A stretch of DNA of 28,155 bases, from NCBI GenBank assembly GCA_905250885.1, contig CAJNOQ010001832.1, positions 1 to 28,155 of the forward strand. Reading direction: 5' to 3'. Source of the DNA: Didymodactylos carnosus. Taxonomy: Eukaryota > Rotifera > Eurotatoria > Philodinida > Philodinidae. The translations under genes and the position numbers were made by a program. The notes under the pieces were generated by a model that worked only from the letters and a program-made list of their open reading frames with translations, had not been told where the DNA came from and searched no databases. Positions 9,801-21,800 of the stretch are shown piece by piece. Position 1 is the first letter of the stretch. Each line of letters opens with the position of its first letter.

Positions 9801-12800
9801 GAGAAACATTCAGATGTTAATGGTTCAATGAATATTTAGTTTTAGTTTTATTTTAATGATAATTTTGTTTGATTTGACACAAATGTGCTTTACAACAAAA
9901 GAGATCAAAAGTTGTTTGCCATAGTTTAATTAACTAAATCAAATATGTCATCATTTTTGTTATGATTATTTTTCAATAAATTATCAAATGAGTGTATGCG
10001 CGATGGGGTCTTTTTTTTTTTGTTCTGTCAATGAGTATGCAATACAATGAAGTTAACGCCTGTTTAGTTCATTGAATAATAAGAAGAGAGAAAAAAAACC
10101 GTAAATAATAAACCGTAATAATTCTTTTGTAACATTTGTACCATAATTCAAACAGATTGCATTTCTAATAAAATATTCGGATAGTTGCGTGTATTACCTT
10201 TTTTTTCTCCGTTTGAAACCAAGAATCTTGTTGCCAATTTATTTATATCGTTTCTCTTTATAATTTCAGAAATGCCTGCCGTGAACCAGAAACAACACAA
10301 ATTGAAATTCATCGAGGAACATCAATTTATAGTGAATCGAGTTCACGGCGTAATAGTATTGGAGTAAGTTTAATTTTGTTTTTGAAATCAATCAATAAGA
10401 TTGCTTTTCTCTTGTCATAATAGTTGAATCTATTAATCTGATAAATGTTTATTAGCTTCAAAAACATAGTTTGATTATATGTGATGAACAGTTCATTAAA
10501 TGCATATATATCTATTCACTATTAAACATGATTATATCAAGAACAAAACAACAACTTGAACCACTGTAATAGGAAATATCTTGAAAATGCTAAATTTGTC
10601 TTGTTGAATTTATAACTGATGTGATTAAGATGAAATGAACCTTCTATTTTCAAATAAGTAGAGACAAGTTGAGAATCAGAACTTTTTTTGTTGTTGTTTT
10701 TTTTGATCAAAATACGCTAATTTAAAACGGCACTAATGTACACAAAGAAGCAATATGATTTGTGAAGACTCACCATAAAAAATATTTTTATTGATGAGAT
10801 ATATACATTCAATTTACTATCCTTTCGTTTTTTCTCTTCTTTTTTTCTTTTAATATGTAACGATTTCCTTATTTATTATAGATAGATGGATTGTAAAAGA
10901 AACGATAATGTAAATCGACCGATGGCAAAAAAGGAACATTGCGATTCTGATTTCCTTTATGATCCTTGCGATACATGTCTGTCTGTTAGTCTCTATTAAA
11001 CTATTTTTTAGTTTATATAGCTCTAGTAATGATGATAAAACATACTTTTTTTATTTTAAAATACGACTTCGTCTTTCGAAGTCAGCTGGTGTCACATGAT
11101 AATTATCACCAGCACCATTATAAAAAAACGAAAAAAAAAAAAATGATAGCTGAAGGCGACAAGCAAATATAAAAACATTACTAATCTATATAGTACTAGA
11201 AAACAGAACAGAAAAACATGTAAAATTTGTAAATAAAAAAATAAAAGGGTGAGCAGTGTCACTACTATAAGGTGTTATTGTATCATGTCTCATCATCTAA
11301 AATAATAGAAAATAAATTTATTTTCGTTTATTTGATAATCATAATGTTATATCGGTGATATTTTGCATTTATCGTTACTAAAAAAGTTTAAAAATATTAG
11401 AAAAAGAAATTACTAGATGAGTGATACAGATGAAATAAATTCTCAAGTGAATAGAATAGAAGCAATCTTTTTTTGAAAACCTCATATATAAATCATCCTT
11501 TCTCTCTCTCTCACTGTTTAGTCTATATATAGGCTTAGTGTAGTTCTCTTTTTTCTCATAAGAATAACTATTTACTATCAGTTTATTATAGTAGGAGATA
11601 ACTTTATATTATTTATTTTCATCCATACGAAGCGTGACTTGTCTCATTGTTGTTTTTCTTTCTGTCCTTTCAAAGTTATATTTGTTAATAAGACTCTTCC
11701 TATTCTAGGCTTGCTGTTTCCCTTAAAATAAACTCTCTTCTTTTTTTTTTTTTTTTTTTGATAAAAATCTTTTAGTTCCATTCTATAGATCCAGCTGCGC
11801 TCTTTAGTTAGATATATGATCAGTTTCTAATAATGGTTTATAGTTCTGTTTTGTACCGTATAATTGTGGCATGCGTTGTCTTTCACTTATTTTTTATAAT
11901 TAAGTAGCACTATTAAGCATGTCTAACGTTTGTACTTAAGTAGCCATCACCGAGAACAACAACGATATGAGTAAGTGTTAATGCATTTATTTATTATACC
12001 TATTATTTATTTTTTTTTAATGAAAAGTTGATGCTTATTAATAAAAATATATCTTAGTGCACAATTTTTTCTTCAAATAAAATTTTTCTCATTAAAATCT
12101 TTTATTTCTTCTAGAATTGTCTGAAAAAGAAGAGTATTATGCGCCTTTCCGAGTGCATAAGGTTATTAAAATAATTTTTAACGTTCAATATCTTTTGTTA
12201 ATTTTCTTTTTCTCTCTTACTAGCTAGGTTTTTTTTTCCTCTTTCTTCTCATAAAATGAAATTTCTATAAAATATGAGAATATATTGTTTGAGTCTTGGA
12301 TGGTATTATTGTCACTTAAGTAAAAAATGTTTAACCTTGAACTCGAAAGAAAACATGTTGTTGTTGTATGTGTGTGTATATGTGTATATAGTTGTTTAAT
12401 TATTCTATGTATATCGTAACTTGACTCATTTCAAACAATAATTACTTCTCATTACATAACAACTCCCGCCATAATCATGATAGATGAATGGTAGATCAAT
12501 TTTTTTCTCCTTTTTTTTTCGCTGTTATCATTGTTTTGACTTCCTATAGTTTATGAACAATAATCGTTCATTGACAGATGTTATGCATCTTTCCAATAAG
12601 CCATTTGTCCTCTCTTGTTTGACGCTTGCCATACAAGAAAATTACGAATGTAGCATATATAGAATTTTTGTTGTTATTATAAACCAAGAATAGTAATTGT
12701 GAAGTTGTAATCTCCTTTCAGTAAGAGCACAAAATTATCTCTTTTTTTTGTATTTTCTTATAAGACCTTTTTTCACAACGAATTTATGATGTTCACTCTA

Positions 12801-15800
12801 TAGTTAAATTTCTTTTTTTAAAAATTGATAGATAGTATCAACTATTATCACTATTGCCATATTCTAATATGTTTGAGAGTAAATAGATGTTTGATGGTAG
12901 TTAGTACTATCCTGTCCATCTTCGCTTTGACATTTCTGTAGAGAACAAAAAATAATTTTCTGTTTTGTATACATATGTCAGATCGATTGTCATCATTTTC
13001 ATCTTGGGAAATATAAAGTGTTTATGTAATAACAGCTGACGGTGACTTTGCCCAATTGTTAAGAACATCAGTATAGATTTTTGTCTCACTATAAATATTG
13101 AGAAGACATGGATACTGTTTAAAATACATTTAATTGCTAAGAGATATCTTGTGATATTTTGAGTGAGTTGTAAGTATTGTTGTACACTTGTGCATACTGA
13201 ATGATTCTCATCATCACTAAAAAAGTTGGCTCATATATCATTCAACCATTAGAACTATTGCCTGCAGGAAAAATAAAATATTTTCAATCTTAAGTTAATT
13301 TATCTTTGTTATCAGCATATGGTGTAACTCATCATATTCATATATATTCAATAATATTCATTATTAATTGAAATTAATTATACCTGATGATCGGTCTTTG
13401 CACATATTTTCTGATTTTTTTTTTATTTTTCTATTTTTTTATGATTTTGAACAAGGTTAAAATCTAAGAAAAAATATATTATAACTTATTTTTTTTTCTC
13501 CTCATCTTTCGAGAAAAGATCGTTGCGTGACTTTTATCATTTCTGATTAGAAATTATTTGAATTCTGAACGAAATAGTAGACTTTTTTGTTGCATCTATA
13601 AATAGTTTCGATTGTCTATAGAGTTTCTACCTAGAGGGTCATATTTTATTGCTTCATCTATCTATAGTCTTGCCGTTAATTATAATTATCTCTCACGATT
13701 ATAAAACCGTAGCAGAATGGTATAGATATGCTAAATTATCAAATTGTTATGAAATAAAGAGTACATTGTATCATAATTTTGTTGTTTCTTCATCTATTGA
13801 TAGTTATTTATTATAAAAAAAAAAGAAAAGAAGAAGACTTCTGTTTCTTAAACTAATCTTCACACAAATTGATTTTCTTTAAGGTAAGAAGTATTTTTCT
13901 TTCCTAAATAGCTAAAATGAAGTTTCTTTCTTCATTTTGTCCTAAGATGATAAAACAAAATGTCTGATGTACATTTATATAGCTTGTGGCATATTTTCCT
14001 ATTTTTTTTTCTCTCCTTACTCATTTATATAATCATAATAATACTCCTAATCCAAAATTTTCCAAATCGCTTCGTTTCTCATGTCTCTCGGCAATATATG
14101 CATGCAGTCTGATTTTAATATATTGAATATAGGCTATAAAGTCTTTAAATAATGAGAAAATAGAAACGAACTTTTTTTTCTAATTAGGTGTACTGTACTA
14201 CATCATCCAATTTTTTTTTTTCTTCTCTCTTTTATATAGTATTATAAATATCTGTATACTAACACTATAGAAAGATAGATATATTCAATAATTTCTCAGA
14301 CATGAATATATTGTTTGTTCCATAGTTACAAAAAAAAAAAAAATGGTGTATTGTCCATTTACCCGTTAAAAATAGAAGAGAGAGAAGGGAGAGCAAAGGA
14401 GAATGAAGATGGTGTTGATGTTATAATCGAAAATAGAAATTAGTTTAAAAGATGTTGTGCAATGAGGCATCATGAATGAGGATAAATCCGTGAGGCTCCA
14501 GTTTGTCATCACTAATATGCTCGTTGAGTGAGTATAAATGAATTTAACTGATAAATTAGATACATGGACAGATATATATGTCGTGTACAAAAAAGAAAAA
14601 ACAGATTTAGTTGTATCAGATAACTATACCACTAACAGATTATCATCACATTCATTTTATTTTTTACAAACGAATATAACACACCTCACAATAAACATTT
14701 GCATGACATCAAATAGATTTAGAAAGATTTATTTTATATTTTTATAATCAACGAAACAATAAGTGGAAAGTATCTCGATTAAAAAACATTATTCTAAACA
14801 TGTATTTATATTATATTAACGTATTTTCTTGATGGAATCACATTTGGTAAGCATTACATACACACATGTACTTCCACTCACAGTATAATGGACTCAATAC
14901 AAAACAGAAGTAAAACAGTCTCATTTAAAATAACAACAAGAACACCGAATTGTTCCTCATGGCATCTTGTAGTCACTATGAATTAAAAACGTAGAGGGTC
15001 TAATTTATTTTGAGTAAGAATGCTATAAATTTCGGTAAAACAGATTCGAAGAGTGAGTTCAGTGGCTGAAATTTTTTAAACAAGTATGTTAAGTATAGGT
15101 GAGACACCTTAAGGTGAACAGACCCCAGACATAAAACGTGAAATTTTAACCAAATTTTCATAGAATGTGAGTCTTAACTAGATTAGATTAGGATGTACGT
15201 TTAAGGGCAGACCTCTGAACGTGGATTTCCAGAAATATCATTTAAAATTTTACAAGTCTTCTGTAGTGCGATCATTTTTTCAAGACACTTTTATAGTAGT
15301 AAGAAAATGATCGATAGTTTCGATTCTGCACTAGAGTATGTGATTAAAGCCTCTGTTTTTAGTTAGACTGTTTTTTTTCGAGCTATTTTCTCCTGAACAC
15401 ATGTCCTTCAGTACACTTTTGAACTGTTGTATTGTTACATAATATTTTCTATCAAGATTAACTATATATTTGTAATCTTCATATTGATATTAGTCGAATT
15501 ATTCGAAGCAAGAAAGACTTTTAATTATGAGTTTTTCTGAGATCTTTCCCCCGGCATTTTTATCAAAAAAATGTTTTACTTGTTAAATTAATGTTTTTGA
15601 CTTGTATTCTAGTCATCGTAACTTTTAAAAGCATTTTACTTAATAAAGCGGTCCTTAATATTGAATGTCTCAATATCAAGATATTCGAAATTCAATTAAG
15701 TATTTAAAACAACTCCACAACCATGGATGACTTTAAGTAATTTTCATTATTGATGGACAACCATCAAAAAAATGAGGAACATGTTGTTGTTTTCTTGTGT

Positions 15801-18800
15801 GAGCTAAGTGCATTTCCTGTTTCATCTTACTGAGTTTTACAAGATTACCAGTGAATAACTGATGAACATTTAGTATTATTTATATTATTTTTCATTTTAG
15901 TATTATACACGAAAATATAGCCGTCCAAGCGTTCGTGTTGATGATCATCTAAATTATCAACCTCTCACTATCCTATCAACTATTATTCCATCCACTGTAA
16001 AAACACCATTGAAAGCATCATTAACATCCTATGCAACAACAACTACAGCATCTTCATCAATAATTCTTGATAAGCCTATTGTTTTGTCGTCGATGCGACA
16101 AAAAGATTTGGAGTTAAAAGATGTTTTTCAGGAATTACCAAATCATTTATTATTAGAAACAAAATCTCTTACATCGTCATCGTCTATTATTGGAAAACAT
16201 TTATCTGGTACATCTAATTTATCGAAAAATAATAATAATAACAGGGAAACATCAACAACAATCGTCCAGATTGAAGCACAGTCTTTTGGCAATAATAACA
16301 AAACACAACAAAAATCTTCTGTGATCATTGAAAACAGTGTAAGTGTTTAACTCTGTTATTGTGTTAAGATTATGGTTTCGATTCTCCTATACCTTTTACA
16401 ATGAATAGGTTATTTTTACTTATAATTGCTTTTACACTTTCGATAAGTGCCTTTATAGACAAATATAGCCACCCATTGCTATTTCTTAAAGAAAAAAGGA
16501 GCAGAAGGATATAAATCACAAATTATTTATAAAAATTAAAAGTTTATAAGCATAAACTGTCACAGTTTATATTTCTTAGACCTCTAATAATGAAATCAGT
16601 TACTGTGCGTATGTGTGTGTGTACGTGTATGGGTTAGAAAAACAATTATCATATAGGTACGTTTGATCTAATATAATAAAACAGAATTGATATTAATGAG
16701 TACTTGTAAGTGAAATCTAAATATTATACATAGCGATAATGTTTATTAAAAAGATATGATACTGTAGCAAATTCTTTGATAATAATTCTAGATCACGTCT
16801 TAAGTAATCAAACACGCTTCAATTTGAATTATCTCACATTAATATTGTGTATCTTTTGATAAACAAGTTCCATATGTCATTTTGTACATGTTTTATATTT
16901 GTTGCTATTGTGCAACGTCTTATAATGATAGAATTGTTTATAACACGTACATTTTATTCTGAAATATGGAATATCAATACATACGATTCCGGTTAAATTT
17001 AGATTAATCACATATCCAATTTTTAAAATATAATAAATGAGATTGTCTAATTATTTGTTTATGACTGAATGCATTGAAAGCATGTATAACTAAATATTTT
17101 CTTGTTTAATATGTGGTAAACAGAATTAGATTCTTGATATTTAAAACAGAGATTAGAAAGTTTAAGGAACTATATATTTAGTTCTTTTTAAGAACATTGC
17201 GTTAATTGCTTGAAAGAAGTTTAACATTGTGGATATCTGCCAGGTCGTGATCTCTATCGACTGATTGTTAAGGACCCATCAAAATAATACTCTAAGTATG
17301 AGATAATAAAAACTATTTGCATAAATTCCCTTATCTTTGTACTCTATCGCTGAAATCGATTAATATCCCAAATTAGATAATTTAGAATTCTTTTTCATAT
17401 ATTTTGTACAAAAGAGACATTTTCCTACTAGTCTTTCGTTTACTGTGTTTGACAGACATATGGTCGATGAAAATCATTTAGTTATTGTTTGATGCCGGCT
17501 TATGTTTAATCGGGCAGCTGAGAGACGTACATACTGAACAAATAAACAAGAATATACATTTATAACACGTGCCTCTCTTCTTCTTTTTAACCCCATCTGT
17601 TCAATTAGTGAATGAAGTAAGTAAAACAAATGTTTACAAAACATAAGATCTTTATTGTGAATGGCTATTGTTAACTTTATCAGTTAGAATAAAAGGCAAA
17701 AAACACGATTAATATGATTGTTTACAATGGTAATATAAATTATTCGTACAATATATAGCGGCTTAGTCGCTACATATTATATGAATAATTTTTACCACTC
17801 CTGTATCTTGAGTTTGTTTTTTATAATCTATTTCCTTTGCTTTTTTCTCTGTAATCTAATAATAATAACAATAATAATAATCATACGCAATCACAATTCA
17901 ATGCATAGAAATATACATTGCACTTGTTTATCCTTCTCTATAATCATCATTTATAAATGATTTTTTTTTTTATAAATGAATATTCTCTCTACAATCATGA
18001 AAATCTATAATTGACACACACACACACACATCCTTCAAACTTCGACCTTGGACAAACCAAAATCTTAAATCATTTCTTTATCTATGTGTATTAACGAAAA
18101 CAATAGGACAGGCTAAAATGACCAAAGATGTATAATCAAGTCATAATATTTCAATCATATGATGTAACATAAAGTTCTACAATCGAGATTAGACAATAGA
18201 AAAATTTTGATGAGTGGTGGTAATTTAGTTTTTTTAAGTGCTTTTTTTCTAAAACTAAAATGTTGAGAAATTTAAATTATTTATAATATCTGCGCAGATT
18301 TCTAAACCCAAATTATTGTTTTTTTCTTCTAACATCGATTTTATACAAGAGCACCTATTGTCCGAGGTAGATACAGTTTAAAGTTTAAATTTACTCATGA
18401 TGATAGTAAATTATTAGTAAATTATGGCTATTGTTTACCTTCGAATCCTTCAATTTATTTTCTCCAATGATTAGAGTATTTTCAAATCATTTGAGGTTTA
18501 TTAATGTAATTGAAACGGTTTTTTGTCTCTTTGTCTCTCTCTCTTGTTACCGAGTTGTCGCTTGAATACTTGAGTTTTTTGATGTAATCCACAAATGATT
18601 GATCTATTTCTCATAAATAGTACATTTTGTTAAGACATTAATATTTGAGCAGAACTACTTACATATGTGCAGACAGATGAATTAAAATATGAGGAGTTGT
18701 GACAATAGGAGAGATGAAGCCAAGAATGTCATGGACAAGACAAGAAAACGTTACAAATTACATTTAGTTGCTGCGCTTATTAAGCAGCATAATTCAAAGA

Positions 18801-21800
18801 AACCCCATTGTGAATAAGACAAGAAATTAATGTTGATTGTACACACACAGTATTATTTTTGTTACAATTGATTAATCTCCGTTCCGTTTGACAGAAAACA
18901 TACCGATTCTTGTCCATATATACGCACATCACACAACAGGCATTCTAGTATAGGAAAAGTAAACAAACAAATATATATAAGACTAATTTCGGTTGCTTAC
19001 TCAATGACAAGAACATTTGTATGTATATGTGTATATGTCGCTGTAAATGAATGAATGAATGAATGAATGAATAAAAAAATTATATCATGGGAATTGAAAG
19101 CAAAAAAAGGGCCGACAAATGAAAATCAATTTCCTGTGAACGAATGAACGACATAGTTAAACATACAACAATCTAAAATAGTATTTTTGTTGTAACAATT
19201 ACTCTCATTTCTTTCAACAACATTGCGATAACTTTGCTTACTGTGTGTGAAGCTGAAAAAAAAAAACATTTTATTTTTGAAGATCAATTAGATATACTTA
19301 ATTGAGGTGTTGATTGACTATAAATTTTCCAGTTTGTCAATGACTATAAGAACCGTTTACTTTATTTACACGTACACACTAATGGTGCTAGTGGAAAAAA
19401 GAAAAGAGATAGAAAAAAAGAAAGAGCCAATTTGACACGGCAGAGCTGTCGAGTGCTTGCATGAAACAAAGAAAAATCAAATTTCCGCTGTATTATCAAT
19501 TAGATTTTTTCTATATTGTTGAATAGAAGAAATGACCATTTTGAATCCAATGATCTACGTTTAAAAAGAAACGTTATCTCATCTCTTATCGCATTGTGTT
19601 TTATCCTCATTTGATAAGGAAAAACGCTTCACTGCTCAAATTTCACCGAGGAGCACTAATGTTGATTATCAAGAGAACAAATAGAGAATATTGTTCGTTG
19701 AATTTTTTATAGAATCGAAGAATCACACTGATTATTTTTCTTTTCTTCTTTTTCGGCTTATCATATAACTTAGATAGACTGTATATAAAGTAATCCCTCC
19801 TAAAAACGAAGATACACAGTTGAATATGTAAAAGAGAGAAAGAATATTGAAACCCCATTATAGTAGCAGTCTGTAAGATCGAACATTAACAGCTGCCTCT
19901 AGATGATGTTTTTTTCCCGTTTTTCTTTGGAAGCTTTGTGATTTGGTTAATAAATTGAATGTATATAATGGATGATGCATGAGTTATGTATAAATGTAAC
20001 GGAAAGACTCCATTTTACATATTCTACCCTAAAGTCTTGTGTCATTTTCACTCCTTTCTCTCTCTTCTTTAATCTATCTTTGTACTATACAACAATATTG
20101 CATAGGAAAGAAAAAAAAGTGAGACCAAGACTTCTCTATCAATGAATGGAGCCGAAAGAGAAAGAGAGAAAAAAGAGTCAATTGGAATGTTTTTATATGT
20201 ATATATTGTTGAGAATACCTGTTACGAAATTGAGAAAAAAAAAAGAGAGAATATACGACGCGTCATTTCTTATTTCGTCCTAAAAATTTACTGAGAAAAA
20301 GATTTAGTGTGTATATTAATGAAAAGAAATTTATCATAAACATCATCATTCTAACACACGCTTCAAAAGTGACTTCGCCTATTCGAAAATTGTGTTTGCC
20401 TTGTATCAGCGTGAAAAATCGTTTAAAAACACATTCATTTAATAAAACACGAGATATACCAATAAAAAAAGCAAAATTATTAAAATCTATTAAAGAGAAT
20501 CAAGATGATGATGAACACTATCCTCTATCATCATCGGCAAAAAAAAATAAAAATATTATTTTACAACCATTATTAATAACAACTAACTGTGGTGATCTTA
20601 ATAAAGTTGTATCGCTAGAGAGAAAAGATAATGAAACAGCGTCGATACAACCGGAAACATCGACGTTTCAAGATGAAATATTTCCAAGATCAAATGAGGT
20701 AGGAAAACTAGAGAAAGAAATACTTTTCTTTATTTGAATAAAATGATAATATATAGGTACGTTAGAAAGAAAATTGGTCTCATTTTTACTTCACATTTAT
20801 CTCCGTTGGTGTCAATTAATTTGGGATAAGTCGGCCGAAAGAGAAATGAGAGAGTGAAAGAGAGAGGGAGAAAAGCTTGTCAAAAGTTTGTGACAACGGA
20901 AACTTACAAAATTATGATGATTAAGCAATAACATCTCTAGTAGTAAAAGATTAATTTATTTTATGTTGTAAAGATTAACACTTTTAACATGAATTTTCTC
21001 AATTTTCGTTCTAGAATTTTGATGAAGAAAATGACAGAACACCATTAATAATTGATAAGGTTTATTCAAGACATTCTGTTGGTTCATGTAACGAAAATTC
21101 ATTGCAACAATCGAACAGAGTCACAAAATCCGAGATAGTGAATGATGGTAAATCACCACGAAAATATTCATTAAATTTTGTTTCTCCTCAAACAGAAACA
21201 ACAAAATTATTCAGTTCTAATCAACGTCGAATATCATTGTCATCTGCTGATAGACGAAATTCATTTGCCAAACATCCTGCAACCTTTTGTGAAACAATCG
21301 ATAGTGATACATCAAAACAAAATCTTTTACCAATAACAGCAGATATTCCCGAGAATAAAAATTCTGATTCCCCATTACTCAGTGATAGTTCAACAACAAC
21401 TTTTACATGTTCAGATAATCAACATTATTTCAATGAAAAATCATCGTTGATTAATGTAAAAAAATCGAATAATAATAATCATACAAAAAAGCGATCATCA
21501 TTCCGTCGTAATTTTATGCAAAAAATTGAACGTTTTCGTTTTATTGATGATAGTGCATCATCAACCGCTACTGTCACATCGCCTGTTGAAAGTATTGATC
21601 GTGAAAATCAACAAAATATTACAACAAATAATTATAATAATAATTTAATTTCAAATGCTATTGAACAGTTTGATGATTATGTACGCTCACGTTACTATAA
21701 TAGTGATATGAACAATTCAGATGCTGATACTGATCCGTCATATCGGACGCATATTGAACATTACATTGATAAATTTAATTCAAAAAATTTAACAAACGGT

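Larger units (their letters stand above)
4434..10269 (+). other. Intron 2 (5.8 kb), rich in repeats, with a candidate alternative terminal exon
   Basis: Donor gtaagt at 4434 and acceptor ttataatttcag ending at 10269, phase 2. The block from about 4900 to 8070 is less AT-rich and contains several inverted repeats and one element with clear terminal inverted repeats, described separately. No long open frame is present, so if these are transposon remnants they are non-autonomous or decayed. The segment at 9193-9256 looks like an alternative last exon. Confidence 0.75.
10364..15900 (+). other. Intron 3 (5.5 kb), with candidate cassette exons
   Basis: Donor gtaagt at 10364 and acceptor tatttttcattttag ending at 15900, phase 0. 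It contains a phase-compatible set of three small exons (10886-10976, 11941-11970, 12115-12161), a candidate terminal exon (12550-12693), a poly(T) run and paired hairpins. The block at about 14980-15560 is less AT-rich and has an inverted repeat (cgatcatttt near 15269, aaaatgatcg near 15305), perhaps an old repeat. The rest shows only AT-rich low-complexity sequence. Confidence 0.7.
16609..20409 (+). other. Intron 5 (3.8 kb)
   Basis: Donor gtatgt and acceptor attgtgtttgccttgtatcag, phase 2. It holds a pre-miRNA-like hairpin at 17729-17796, an (AAT/AAC)n tract at about 17857-17880, (CA)n at about 18014-18030, (AATG)n at about 19046-19071 and purine-rich GA runs around 20155-20180. Short open frames here are low-complexity and judged to be chance. 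Confidence 0.75.

Noticed and set aside
10185-10367. 60-codon + frame across exon 3
   Set aside because: It is in a different phase from exons 2 and 4 and includes intron sequence.
12907-13089. 60-codon minus frame
   Set aside because: There is no splice context or recognisable composition. It lies in intron 3 of the + strand gene.
14366-14747. Overlapping frames on both strands
   Set aside because: They are short, low in complexity and not phase-compatible with neighbouring exons.
17238-17286. Possible exon after tatctgccag (frame RDLYRLIVKDPSK then TAA)
   Set aside because: It has no donor and needs a phase that intron 5 does not supply. The microexon at 16580 already resolves the phase.
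20309-20409. 5' extension of the exon 6 open frame
   Set aside because: It is hydrophobic AT-rich sequence without a good acceptor and would break the phase. The tgccttgtatcag acceptor at 20409 fits better.
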